This document shows, piece after piece, positions 18,352 to 26,582 of a stretch of 64,000 nucleotides of DNA (position 1 is its first letter; every line of letters begins with the position of its first letter). The notes below the pieces were generated by a model, which was not told the origin of the DNA, did not search any database, and saw nothing but the letters and a program-made list of their open reading frames with translations. A program made the translations under genes and the position numbers. The DNA is from Spirochaetae bacterium HGW-Spirochaetae-2 (GTDB taxonomy: Bacteria; Spirochaetota; Spirochaetia; Sphaerochaetales; Sphaerochaetaceae): the NCBI GenBank assembly GCA_002839355.1, contig PGXW01000012.1:24033-88032 (forward strand). The letters are read 5' to 3'.

Positions 18352-19515
18352 ATGACTACCAGTTACCCCACACCCTTTCTCATCGGAAAAACCTATTATT
18401 TCAGATACACCGACCGTGCCGGCATGCGGTACAAGCGGTCCACCGGTTGTACGCGCAAATCCGATGCCCAGCGATTCGTGCATTCCTTCATCGACCGGAT
18501 GAGGACAGGGATCGCCACCGATGTCACCATCAGGACAATGCTGAAGCTCTACCAGGATCCCGAGACCAATCCCAAAAGGAACCAGGCGTCGGTGACTGCG
18601 ACCAGCTATTCCGACCGGTATGCGTTGCATACCGCCAGGCATGCGCTTGATCTCGAGGATCTCATGGACAAGAAAATGAGGAAGTTGCTTGATAAGCCGA
18701 TGTGCGAGGTCATCAGGCTTGAGCTCAAGGATGCAGCGATAGTCATCGCAAAGAAACATGGTACGTGCAACAAGAGTGTGAAGATGTACAAGCTGTTGAA
18801 ATCGATATTTGGACAAGCTGCGGATGATGGAATCATCGGCGTAAGTCCTGCCCAGGGGCTGCCGGATATCAAGTACACCGCCAAGTCCAAGCTGTCGCTT
18901 CCCGCAGCGGATATCCAGCTTGTGCTCCAACATCCGGAGATATTCCCCAATAATCAGGCAATGCGTCTGTTTACGATCATGGCCACCACCGGACTCCGAA
19001 GGGGTGAGGTCCTGGCTCTCAGTCCGGAACAACTCAAGGATGACGTCCTCATTGTTGACCGTGCTTACAAGGACGATTCTTTGAAGGTCATTGGTACCCC
19101 GAAATGGGGGAAGGTTCGTGTGATCCCACTGTGCGATATGGCATTGAAGGCGGTCAAGGACGCCTTTGCGGCAGGAGTAGGGGAAGAGCCTGTCAGGGTA
19201 AATAGCAGGACGTTGTCCATTTGGTTCAATACTATTCGGACCCATGCATTAAAACTGGATCTTGAACGGCCCGAAGCATGGAAAGAACTGACTCCCCATG
19301 TGCTGAGACATTCGCTCAATACCAATCTTCGACTTTCAGGGGTTTCTGATATTCTGGTGGCCGAGTATATGAGTTGGGAACATCAGGGGGAGAATGCCGT
19401 CCAGGAAGGGTATACCAATGTATATGCGGAGAATCTCAGACCTGTTGCAGATTGTATTCAGACGATGTATGGGCAGGACAATTTGAAGATACTAAAATTC
19501 CACCGGAAGGCATGA
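18352..19515 (+). CDS. int: Tyrosine recombinase (integrase) of element 1
   Basis: A 387-residue phage integrase that recombines attP with the tRNA-Gly gene. The catalytic residues are the Arg in TTGLRRGEV, the Lys-containing KWGKVRVIPL, His-x-x-Arg in PHVLRHS, a His in SWEHQGEN and the Tyr nucleophile in EGYTNV. The N-terminal part (FRYTDRAGMRYKRSTG) is an arm-binding-type domain. The ATG at 18,352 follows AAGGAGGAG; an upstream in-frame TTG would run through the repeat block. Confidence 0.93.
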   Translation: MTTSYPTPFLIGKTYYFRYTDRAGMRYKRSTGCTRKSDAQRFVHSFIDRMRTGIATDVTIRTMLKLYQDPETNPKRNQASVTATSYSDRYALHTARHALDLEDLMDKKMRKLLDKPMCEVIRLELKDAAIVIAKKHGTCNKSVKMYKLLKSIFGQAADDGIIGVSPAQGLPDIKYTAKSKLSLPAADIQLVLQHPEIFPNNQAMRLFTIMATTGLRRGEVLALSPEQLKDDVLIVDRAYKDDSLKVIGTPKWGKVRVIPLCDMALKAVKDAFAAGVGEEPVRVNSRTLSIWFNTIRTHALKLDLERPEAWKELTPHVLRHSLNTNLRLSGVSDILVAEYMSWEHQGENAVQEGYTNVYAENLRPVADCIQTMYGQDNLKILKFHRKA

Positions 19516-19533
19516 GGGAGAAGACATTGTTGT

Positions 19534-20307
19534 TTATATCTCAACATGTTTGGCCAAAACTTTCTTGATGCTCTCTTTCCATTCGACCTTGGGATTGTTC
19601 TTATATTTTTCCCATATGGCAATGATTTTTTCGTCGCATTGAGCTGCGATGAGCGCCTTGACATGATTTGGAACAATTCCGCTCGTTGCATTCATTTTCA
19701 CTCTGCGATCGGGAAAATTCATCTTTCCAACCCAAATGGATCCCGTCACGAACGGGGATACTTTTTCATAAAGGTCATCGAGCTTTTCGTCAAGCAACGG
19801 TTCCGCGGAGATGGTCGTCTCATAACCTTTTCCGTAGGCATACTTGAGTGCGTCGAGGCGTTCGGGAAATCCGGACGCCCCAGGTTCCCAAAGCTTAAGC
19901 GTTGTTGTTGATGAGGATCCAATGGTGAATCTAAATTGTATTTTCGCTCGATATTGAAGAAGTTCATCAACGAGCCGTTCGATGCAGGCTAAGTTTGGTT
20001 TGGTCACCACCAGCAACTCGTTGCCACTCTTCAAGAGCCTTGAGATCACGTCCATCGCCAGATCGATATTACCGGGAGTGATGTCGTGCGACGATGGGAT
20101 CATGATTCTTCCATTACGTTTGCCGAAAGATTTCCCCTCCAGGGACACCGCTTCCTCATTCTTCCAAGAATCTGCGGTCTTCCTCTTGAAGCGGATGGCC
20201 ATTTCCTTCGCATAGCAATAGGTGCAATCATTGGAACATCCCTTCATGAAATTGAAGTTGTGGGGAGCCCATTCTTTCGTTCCGAAAAGGATATCTTCCT
20301 TATCCAT
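19534..20307 (-). CDS. Three-Cys-motif radical SAM-like protein (phage Gp37/Gp68 family)
   Basis: A 257-residue protein with CSNDCTYCYAKEMA near residue 24, the CxxxCxxC [4Fe-4S] signature of radical SAM enzymes. DIDFGTKEW-like openings and SAEPLLDE/GSIWVGKMN are typical of the phage Gp37/Gp68 (DUF5131) family. It is followed upstream by its usual partner TcmP, 31 bp away. The chemistry of the pair is not established to my knowledge; it is linked to mobile elements. ATG at 20,305-20,307 with a GGAGGAG ribosome site. Confidence 0.8.
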   Translation of the reverse strand: MDKEDILFGTKEWAPHNFNFMKGCSNDCTYCYAKEMAIRFKRKTADSWKNEEAVSLEGKSFGKRNGRIMIPSSHDITPGNIDLAMDVISRLLKSGNELLVVTKPNLACIERLVDELLQYRAKIQFRFTIGSSSTTTLKLWEPGASGFPERLDALKYAYGKGYETTISAEPLLDEKLDDLYEKVSPFVTGSIWVGKMNFPDRRVKMNATSGIVPNHVKALIAAQCDEKIIAIWEKYKNNPKVEWKESIKKVLAKHVEI

Positions 20308-20338
20308 GTTCTCCTCCTTTTATGTATACAACAGTACA

Positions 20339-21610
20339 CTACTTTATGAGTTTGATAAACAACTTGTGACTCTGGTCCTCCTTTAAAAATTTGCTGGGGC
20401 GATTGGTCTTGGTGGTTGGAGGATTTCTCCTGATGGAGATTCTTCCTTGCTCTTCCAGGATTCGAAGGGTCTCACCCAGACGGGATGTCAGGAAATACCG
20501 GTCATAGAATTTCGCATAAAATATCGTCCCACCGATTTCACCCTTGGCTTCCAAAAACTCGAGCACACAATCTTCGATACAAGATTCTTGGCTGAAGTCC
20601 TCCAAGTCGAACAAATCCTTGCATCCGTTTCTTGTAATGGAATATTGGTCGAAGAGGTAGTGTTGCCGTTGGTGCATTATATCTCCCATAACCATTGCTC
20701 CGTCCTCATGGTTGGTCGCATAGATCATCCGATATTTGGGGTGGAACGAATCGTTGATTCGTATCGGGATGCTCAGGACATACTCGAATCCGAGTCGTCG
20801 TTTGAGTTGCTTTCGATGGAGACCCGCTATAAGCCTTTCGGCTTGATATCCGTTAAGTCGGCTATCATTGTACGAATCGATCACTCTTCTCCATGATCGG
20901 CTTCCAATAATCTCATCGAAGATTGCGAGACGATCCCTTGCTCCTTCCCTTTTAGTCATCGGACTCCGCTCGAGTATCTCTCCTGGATCCCTGAGTTCTT
21001 GTTCTCGTATTGCGATGTTGGATGCTCCGCATGCATACCTGAAGAACCCGAATGAATTGAAATTGATAAGGAGTTCAAAACTGTTCAGTTCATAATTATT
21101 GAGCTCTTCAAGGTATTTCAATTTCAAATCCTTAACTCCAAATGGGTCGAGATAGCACAGTAGGTTTGGTTTCCCATATTGTCTCAGGATTTCGGATATG
21201 GCCACATGGATCTGTTCCTGGTAGTTCCCATCCATGATTCTGTAATTAGCACCTGAGAATTGCGAATTTTGAAGCGTGGTATGTAATTTATCGCAGTATT
21301 CCTTTTCTATGAAATATGCAGTGTACTTTGGGTTGAGTGATTTCGTGTTATACAAGGACCTTTGGATTTCCTTCAGGGCTATCAAAGGGGATCCATACGA
21401 AACAGGAACCTGATCATCGGTAATATTGACGTGGTCGACTTCCTGGTTCCCAAACTTGCCAGCACCGGCAAAACAGTCGATAAATACATTCATTCTTCCG
21501 GAGTGGAATAGTTTGTTCATGTACGGACGCAAGTAACATCTGAGAAGATCGTCTTTGGCAATAGACCAATCTTTCTTCGCATCGAAAAACGTTTTTGTTG
21601 TATCTCCCAT
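20339..21610 (-). CDS. tcmP: Three-Cys-motif partner protein TcmP
   Basis: A 423-residue protein recognised from the N-terminal block DCFAGAGKFG, the GSPLIALKEI segment, FIEKEYCDKL and YLDPFGVK. Together these look like a methyltransferase-like Rossmann core in TcmP proteins. The ATG at 21,608-21,610 follows TTAGGGAG. A C-terminal winged-helix-like part (residues about 330-400) contains GRISIRRNPP. It is co-directional with the radical SAM gene. The pair probably modifies a macromolecule or acts in phage-host conflict; this is inference. Confidence 0.75.
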   Translation of the reverse strand: MGDTTKTFFDAKKDWSIAKDDLLRCYLRPYMNKLFHSGRMNVFIDCFAGAGKFGNQEVDHVNITDDQVPVSYGSPLIALKEIQRSLYNTKSLNPKYTAYFIEKEYCDKLHTTLQNSQFSGANYRIMDGNYQEQIHVAISEILRQYGKPNLLCYLDPFGVKDLKLKYLEELNNYELNSFELLINFNSFGFFRYACGASNIAIREQELRDPGEILERSPMTKREGARDRLAIFDEIIGSRSWRRVIDSYNDSRLNGYQAERLIAGLHRKQLKRRLGFEYVLSIPIRINDSFHPKYRMIYATNHEDGAMVMGDIMHQRQHYLFDQYSITRNGCKDLFDLEDFSQESCIEDCVLEFLEAKGEIGGTIFYAKFYDRYFLTSRLGETLRILEEQGRISIRRNPPTTKTNRPSKFLKEDQSHKLFIKLIK

Positions 21611-21839
21611 GTATTGGCTCCCTAATATGATTGATCCTGTATGCAGGTTTCTGTAATACATTGATCGTTATATTTAGCACCCCATACAGGGTAGCGTGTA
21701 CTTATAAAATCCTTTGTAGGATTAGAGTTATTTGTATTGTTGCAATAGATAGGAAATTGCTTTTAAAGTTCCTTGTAAGGTATACTTCTTTAAATTATGA
21801 TGCTGGCATTAGGGTAAGGACCCAATAGACAATTAGAGT

Positions 21840-22004
21840 TTACTTCTTACAATCTCCGTTTTTATCTTTTGATTTACACTCATCACACAGTTCCCCAGAT
21901 GAGGGTTTTGAGTATTGAGAATCGTAATCGACAGTTGGCCATTTTGAACAATTCTTACAATAGTGCCATGTATCACTACCTTTTTTCTTTCTATATTCTG
22001 CCAT
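21840..22004 (-). CDS. Small zinc-ribbon protein (54 residues)
   Basis: A short gene with ATG at 22,002-22,004 after AAAGGAGGCG. The product has two Cys pairs, CKNC at residues 16-19 and CDEC near residue 42, a WHYCKNCSKWP block and a Lys-rich tail. Similar tiny WxxC..CSxWP proteins are common in bacterial genomes and mobile elements, with unknown role. It lies upstream of the TcmP gene in the same direction, 230 bp away, and could share a transcript. Confidence 0.7.
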   Translation of the reverse strand: MAEYRKKKGSDTWHYCKNCSKWPTVDYDSQYSKPSSGELCDECKSKDKNGDCKK

Positions 22005-22091
22005 GAACATCGCCTCCTTTCTGAGTCCTTACCCAATATCTAAAAAATAATTAACAGGAAAATACTATACGCCTTTTTTTTGCATGTATAA

Positions 22092-22700
22092 TTATTTTTC
22101 CTCTTCAAATTGTTTTAATAACTGCTGATATTCTTCAACATTCTGTCCTGCTGCAACTTCCTTAATAACACCGAGAATTAATGCTTCATTACTAAATACA
22201 TCCCCTGGATTATATTCTCCAAGTCTCTCAATATTTTCTGCAGGTGATGTTGGAATTTCTACTTCATTAATCCACCAGCGATCAAGTTGTGTATAAATTC
22301 TTACAATATCACCCAATAAATCATAATCCTCTTTTCTGGGGCCGTCTAGAAGGAACCGATCAATATGGTGGGTAATTTCATTTCTTCTATCCAGTGCATT
22401 CTTAATACATTTTAGGTCGTCCGCACAAATAGCGTGATTGTTAACATACCATTGAAAAACAGCATCATATTTTTTCTTTTGCAAAGGTAATACTTCCTGT
22501 TTAAATTTATCAGATTCATACGTTGAATAGTCCAGTTCTAACAAATTCGCACCATCATCTATATAAAGATAAGATAGGTTTTGTTTTGCTGTATGTCTCA
22601 TTCTCTCAAAATAGGCAATGAAGATTCCAATAAATGCAAAATTGTTCATCAAATTTTCACGATTAATAATTCTTTTAACCCAGTCATTATCATTATTCAT
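22092..22700 (-). CDS. Hypothetical protein with a HEPN-like RNxxxH motif
   Basis: A 202-residue, AT-rich gene. Family not recognised. The helical protein contains RNEITH at residues 106-111, matching the R-x4-6-H motif of HEPN ribonucleases. N and H placement (RNxxxH) is the usual form. The start at 22,698-22,700 is chosen for GGGAGAG upstream; ATGs further out are possible. Its codon use and GC content differ from the phage core genes, which points to cargo. HEPN assignment rests on one short motif. Confidence 0.5.
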   Translation of the reverse strand: MNNDNDWVKRIINRENLMNNFAFIGIFIAYFERMRHTAKQNLSYLYIDDGANLLELDYSTYESDKFKQEVLPLQKKKYDAVFQWYVNNHAICADDLKCIKNALDRRNEITHHIDRFLLDGPRKEDYDLLGDIVRIYTQLDRWWINEVEIPTSPAENIERLGEYNPGDVFSNEALILGVIKEVAAGQNVEEYQQLLKQFEEEK

Positions 22701-22910
22701 TTTATTTAACTCTCCCATTACAAGCACTTGCATATAGCTCAAGGTATAATTATTTATATATCGGGGTTATATTTAGTTCTTTCCCATGGTACAAAGTTCT
22801 CACAATATCTTCTCATTGGGTTCAGCTCCTCAAATTGGAAACAATTCGCTACCAACTTTTGTAAAACAAATTATTTCTATATCCAAAAGGTGGCCCTGTT
22901 TTGTAGCTCA

Positions 22911-23210
22911 TCATTTTCTCGTTCTCAACTTAAATTTATTCGAAAAGTATCTGACTTCTAATGTTTCAAATTCTGAATGGTAGATAGAACCACTCCCAAG
23001 ACCTTTCGGTATCTGGATTAAACCAAGAATCTCGAGATTACCAACATTTTCATATGTTACATTAATATTTTTTGATAAATCGTAATCGAAATCAAAAAGA
23101 ACTATATGATTCTTGCCCTCGATACAAAAACAAGAGGAACCGAGCAATGATAAAATATTCGCATTTGCAGGTTCAATTAAATCCAGAATAACAGGGGGTA
23201 AATTATTCAA
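22911..23210 (-). CDS. Hypothetical protein, 99 residues
   Basis: A short AT-rich frame with a TTG start and no clear ribosome site. The product has a patch VLFDFDYDLS and GLIQIPKGLGSG and no family I recognise. It follows the next upstream gene by 16 bp in the same direction, which favours a real operon member. The start is uncertain. Confidence 0.4.
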   Translation of the reverse strand: MNNLPPVILDLIEPANANILSLLGSSCFCIEGKNHIVLFDFDYDLSKNINVTYENVGNLEILGLIQIPKGLGSGSIYHSEFETLEVRYFSNKFKLRTRK

Positions 23211-23226
23211 ATATCTTGATTGATAT

Positions 23227-23526
23227 TTAATTATCTATTTGATTAATTATCCATGGTTTTGAAAATTCTTTTTTTTGACCAAGCTTATTCACTTGAGTCA
23301 TGGCTTGGCTCATTTCTTGCGTAATATCTGAAGATGCCCAGATTACTTCAAATTCATTACTTTGTTCGTCAATTGCTCGACACATACTTACCTCGCCAAG
23401 TTCCTTTCCTCCCTTGATGTAAGCTCGAATATTTGATTCGATACTCTCTGTTAATGCATATATTCTATCCTCGTACCGGAAGAAACCGAATTCATCCATC
23501 ATCTTTTCAAACTCATCTTTTTGCAT
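23227..23526 (-). CDS. Hypothetical protein, 99 residues
   Basis: The ATG at 23,524-23,526 follows GGAGGACTTTTT, a good ribosome site. The acidic product contains EFGFFRYEDRIYAL and VSMCRAIDEQSNEFEVIWASSD, with no recognised domain. Part of the leftward AT-rich accessory block. Confidence 0.55.
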   Translation of the reverse strand: MQKDEFEKMMDEFGFFRYEDRIYALTESIESNIRAYIKGGKELGEVSMCRAIDEQSNEFEVIWASSDITQEMSQAMTQVNKLGQKKEFSKPWIINQIDN

Positions 23527-23659
23527 AAAAAGTCCTCCGTAATACTTTGTAAACGCTTCCACTCGACTGAGTGTGTAATATATAGTGAAAGAATTACTTG
23601 CGTTTTGATTGCAATAGCACCTTTTTCAAACCTTAAGTTCATTATTAAAAATCCTCAAA

Positions 23660-24085
23660 CTAAGAAATCATGCTAAGAAGGTTTTTCGCCTGATGTAAGT
23701 TATCTCCTTCCTCATCATTTTTTAGAGAGGAATAGAATTTCCTTATCCAAATCAATTCTGTTTTTCTTTCCTCTGCGAAATTAGTTAATACATCTCTCGT
23801 GCTGCCATAGGTTTTCGTGGCGGTGAACATAACATCACAATCATATTTCCTGAAGAAATCACAATTTTCTTTGAGCGTGGCTTCATAATCTCCCCCGGTA
23901 GTGATACCGATTATCTGATTATGATATCTAAAGATAGCTTTGCAATCGATTTCATTATTCTCATTTCCATCATAATAGATGCAAACCGATCCTGATTCTT
24001 TCGCTTGAAATAGTTTAATCAACAAGTTCAGCGTTGTGGTTTTCCCACTGTTACCAGCTCCATACAACCCAACGATCATCTTCAT
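23660..24085 (-). CDS. Small P-loop NTPase
   Basis: A 141-residue protein beginning MKMIVGLYGAGNSGKTTTLN, with a Walker A motif within the first 20 residues. A long loop, GITTGGDYEATLKENCDFF, follows, and CDVMFTATKTYG sits where a Walker B strand would be. Length is close to a minimal nucleotide-binding core, so it resembles small kinases or ATP-binding partner proteins. Starts at 24,085 or 24,091 are both possible; GAGGGA favours 24,085. Role in the accessory block unknown. Confidence 0.6.
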   Translation of the reverse strand: MKMIVGLYGAGNSGKTTTLNLLIKLFQAKESGSVCIYYDGNENNEIDCKAIFRYHNQIIGITTGGDYEATLKENCDFFRKYDCDVMFTATKTYGSTRDVLTNFAEERKTELIWIRKFYSSLKNDEEGDNLHQAKNLLSMIS

Positions 24086-24386
24086 ATTCATTCCCTCTTC
24101 AAGATAGCTTGAGTCTAATCCTAGCACTTACTTGTAGATATGCAAGACTGAGGCAAATAGGTTACGCAAACGGTACCAATTGGAACATCTTCTCTCAACC
24201 CACCTCTCCACTTGGAAACTTGTAGATTACGCAAGAATCGCGCCTCTGTTCAGGCCTTCCCCCGGCATCCGATCCATCCTCCAGGTGTCCAGAGAATAGT
24301 CCAAACATTTGATATATCACCAAACTTGTTGACATGTTTTCGAAGACTAGCAATTTATATAAGATCGCCTGAAAGGAAATCAAATA
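24086..24386. other. Gene-free stretch in the accessory block
   Basis: About 300 bp between the P-loop gene and the repressor gene. Two TTACGCAA repeats (about 24,161 and 24,226) and one GGTACC are visible. I see no gene, terminator or RNA that can be supported. Confidence 0.4.
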
Positions 24387-24818
24387 TTAAGCAAGAGCTT
24401 TGGTGTGTCCACTACCTCCACCGCCATAAGTGGAATCCTCCCTTCCTTTTGATTTTGGAGCAAACCCCCACGACTGAATCATAGATTCAAGTGCAGATAA
24501 TTGTTCACTATTCAGTGAGGGAAGAATCTTCGCAATTTCAGTCTGGCGTCGACTCTTATAAATGGCGGTATACGCCTCTTCAAGATCCGCGTCAACTTCC
24601 TTCTCCTCAACACCGTATAAAAGATATTGGACCGACACACCTAACGCGGCCGCGACCTTCAGTGCGTTATCGAGTAACGGCATTGTGTCGAGCAAGATTC
24701 CTTTTGAGATGGTTCGTTGATCAACCCCAGACAGTCTCATGAGGTCTGCTTTTCTCATGTTCTTGTCCTTAAGTAGTTGGTCAACACGATTCCAAAAACC
24801 AGCACTCTTTTCGTTCAA
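24387..24818 (-). CDS. Phage repressor, XRE-family HTH (CI-like)
   Basis: A 143-residue protein with an N-terminal helix-turn-helix (MRKADLMRLSGVDQRTISKG, residues about 21-40) followed by a helical dimerisation region. The start is TTG at 24,816-24,818, eight bases after GGAG, giving weak translation typical of repressors. It diverges from the early operon whose promoter holds a perfect palindrome (24,899-24,918), the likely operator. No peptidase domain is seen, so induction may not use RecA cleavage. Confidence 0.8.
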   Translation of the reverse strand: MNEKSAGFWNRVDQLLKDKNMRKADLMRLSGVDQRTISKGILLDTMPLLDNALKVAAALGVSVQYLLYGVEEKEVDADLEEAYTAIYKSRRQTEIAKILPSLNSEQLSALESMIQSWGFAPKSKGREDSTYGGGGSGHTKALA

Positions 24819-24896
24819 AATCTTAACTCCTCAATCAGAGTCTACCACTACTTTCGTAGAAATAAATGGAAAAGTGGAAGAAATGACAGAATTAAC

Positions 24897-24925
24897 TTGA
24901 CTAAATACGAATTTAGTCGTAATAA
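24897..24925 (+). promoter_or_regulatory. Early promoter with embedded operator
   Basis: TTGACT (24,897-24,902), 17 bp, then TAATAA (24,920-24,925). The spacer and -35 box are covered by a perfect inverted repeat, GACTAAAT-N4-ATTTAGTC (24,899-24,918). A repressor bound there would block RNA polymerase. The transcription start would fall at or next to the ATG at 24,933, so the first mRNA could be leaderless. Confidence 0.7.
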
Positions 24926-24932
24926 TCGACTT

Positions 24933-25157
24933 ATGAGTAAGAATACAATCGTAAAACAGTATAGATTCCCTGGTACCCCAGACGAAGATATTTTTTTTGC
25001 TGCCAAAGCTGCAGCAGCAGCATCAAAGGAGGGGTTTGGGGAATTTGTAATCAAAGCAGTCATTGAGAGAACGCAGCGTGTGAAAGCCTTTGTTTCTGAA
25101 GACAAGAGCCAATTCATCCGTATGCATTCAGAGATAAGTGAGGAGGATACCAAATGA
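24933..25157 (+). CDS. Small early phage protein, possible ribbon-helix-helix regulator
   Basis: A 74-residue product, first gene rightward of the repressor. The sequence FPGTPDEDIFFAAKAAAAAS followed by a short helix region would suit a small DNA-binding protein, but the family is not recognised. No ribosome site precedes the ATG and the -10 box is only 8 bp away, so translation may be leaderless. Its end overlaps the next gene at ATGA. Confidence 0.6.
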   Translation: MSKNTIVKQYRFPGTPDEDIFFAAKAAAAASKEGFGEFVIKAVIERTQRVKAFVSEDKSQFIRMHSEISEEDTK

Positions 25158-25462
25158 GGAACAATACGATCGTCTTGGATAGGTCAGCCTTCGAGCGAAT
25201 GGTTTTCGCAGCGACTGCCTATCAGACGGCGGTTAATGAAGTGTTAGCCACAATTACAACAGAGCAGCCATCCAAAAAGGACGAATGGATCAACACCAAA
25301 GAAGCTCAGCAGATCACTGGAATTTCCAAAGAGAAGCTTTCCCGAATGGCTCGACTTGGAGAATGCGAAGCCAGGCGGGTCGGTTCCGATTGGAGGTTCC
25401 CACGATCCAAAGTTGAGGACATGTCTTTCATCCATGTGAACAACACGGCAGAAAGCCGTTGA
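25154..25462 (+). CDS. Excisionase-like HTH protein
   Basis: A 102-residue protein whose C-terminal half (WINTKEAQQITGISKEKLSR ... GSDWRFPRSKVEDM, residues about 44-90) matches the MerR-like winged helix of excisionase-family DNA-binding proteins (HTH_17). The ATG overlaps the preceding stop and follows GAGGAGG. It may help excise element 1 or regulate early genes. The N-terminal 40 residues are unique. Confidence 0.7.
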   Translation: MRNNTIVLDRSAFERMVFAATAYQTAVNEVLATITTEQPSKKDEWINTKEAQQITGISKEKLSRMARLGECEARRVGSDWRFPRSKVEDMSFIHVNNTAESR

Positions 25463-25661
25463 TTTTTGTCAGGCAAGCAAACCTTGCACCAACCCCTGTG
25501 TAACAACTCTTTCCGGAGAGTCGTCCGGAACAACCGTCGGCCCGTATGGGTGGCGTACTCCAAATGTACATCGTTATACACATCAAAGTCGGACGGGGTT
25601 ACGTCAAACCTTCATTGGCCGGAGTGGCACACCGGGAGATCCGCGAAACGTGCTGCATTTT
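25463..25661. other. Structured non-coding segment before tRNA-like RNA 1
   Basis: No supported gene. It contains a perfect hairpin TTCCGGA-N6-TCCGGAA (25,511-25,530). A GGCCCGTATGG segment recurs as GGTCCGTATGG in the hairpin after the tRNA-like sequence (25,772-25,794). This suggests a longer folded RNA or a processed leader. Confidence 0.4.
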
Positions 25662-25765
25662 GGGATCGTGGCGAAACTTGGTAATCGCGCGCAGACGCAG
25701 GAGCGTGCCTTTGTGAAAGCTAGACCAGTATCGAAGGCTTGCAGGTTCAAATCCTGCCGATCCCA
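25662..25765 (+). ncRNA. tRNA-like RNA 1 without a canonical anticodon loop
   Basis: A perfect 7-bp acceptor stem GGGATCG/CGATCCC, D arm GCG...CGC with TTGGTAAT, and a perfect T arm GCAGG-TTCAAAT-CCTGC make a clear tRNA frame of 104 nt. Between the D and T arms no 5-bp stem with a 7-nt loop can be drawn. Instead ACGC-AGGA-GCGT, CTTT-GTG-AAAG and GCCTT...AAGGC pair. It resembles a tRNA-Leu/Ser-type long-arm tRNA whose decoding arm is replaced. CCA is not encoded, as in the host tRNA. Confidence 0.6.
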
Positions 25766-25893
25766 TTGCACACCCGGTCCGTATGGATGGGTGAAATTAC
25801 TTCATACAGCAGTACTGTGGCTGCCATCCGTTGGATTGCAGACGAGCGCTGGCCCGGCGTCCTACAGAAACGGGCACCTTTAAGGGGGAGGTC

Positions 25894-26394
25894 ATGAAAT
25901 TTAGAAAGAAGCCGGTTGTCATCGAAGCAATCCAATACACCGGGGAGAATCAGGGTGAAGTTGCATCCTTCGTAGGGAAGAATCTACCGGTAAAGATTCA
26001 CGATTTAGGTGGGGGCACCCAAGGAGGAGTTCCTTGTCTTGAGATAGAAACACTTGAAGGCACCATGCTGGCGATTCCCAAGGATTGGATCATCAGGGGT
26101 GTCTCTGGCGAGTTCTACCCATGCAAGCCGGATATTTTCGATAAGACCTACGAATCCTCTACTACCGCCAGGATCCACAACGAGGATATCGAGAAACGAT
26201 TCACCCATAGCAGACGACGTGAAAGACAACCGGAAGCCTATACCGAGATCCGGGAAGTGGCAAAGCAAACGGCATATAGGCTTATCTCAATTGTTCCCGA
26301 TACCCAAGAACGATCTCTTGCTCTCACGACGCTTGAGGAGTTCGTCTATTGGGCAGATGAGGGAATAGCGAAAGGCAACAAGGAGCGCATATGA
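25894..26394 (+). CDS. Phage protein with C-terminal Acb2/Tad1-like hairpin domain
   Basis: A 166-residue product. Residues 1-86 form a common phage domain (MKFRKKPVVIEAIQY ... DWIIRGVSGEFYPCKPDIF). Residues about 102-162 read as a helical hairpin: FTHSRRRERQPEAYTEIREV, then ERSLALTTLEEFVYWADEGI. This matches the pattern of Acb2/Tad1 cyclic-nucleotide sponges that block CBASS and Thoeris immunity. The match is from memory of the family pattern. The ATG follows AAGGGGGAGG. It overlaps the next gene at ATGA. Confidence 0.65.
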   Translation: MKFRKKPVVIEAIQYTGENQGEVASFVGKNLPVKIHDLGGGTQGGVPCLEIETLEGTMLAIPKDWIIRGVSGEFYPCKPDIFDKTYESSTTARIHNEDIEKRFTHSRRRERQPEAYTEIREVAKQTAYRLISIVPDTQERSLALTTLEEFVYWADEGIAKGNKERI

Positions 26395-26534
26395 CAGTCT
26401 TCATTATCAAAGTGGTGGTCGGATTGTTCCTGGTAATCCTCGCTTTGGGGATATACCAGGCGGTTCGGATCGGTGCCATGAGCGATAGCGACCGGGAATC
26501 CTACGGCCACGGTCCGAAGGGTCAGGGACGATAA
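26391..26534 (+). CDS. Small single-span membrane protein (47 residues)
   Basis: A short gene overlapping the previous stop (ATGA). Residues 4-22 (FIIKVVVGLFLVILALGIY) are one hydrophobic helix followed by a polar tail with HGPKGQGR. The role is unknown; the coupled start suggests it is translated with the sponge-domain gene. Confidence 0.55.
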   Translation: MTVFIIKVVVGLFLVILALGIYQAVRIGAMSDSDRESYGHGPKGQGR

Positions 26535-26582
26535 CAGCGGCCGCCCGTAGAGGTGCCGCATCCAAGGGAAGGGAGAAGACGT

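Noticed and set aside
21833..22036. A 67-codon minus-strand frame overlapping the small zinc-ribbon gene
   Set aside because: The alternative frame at 21,840-22,004 has the ribosome site and paired CxxC motifs, so this one is a shadow.
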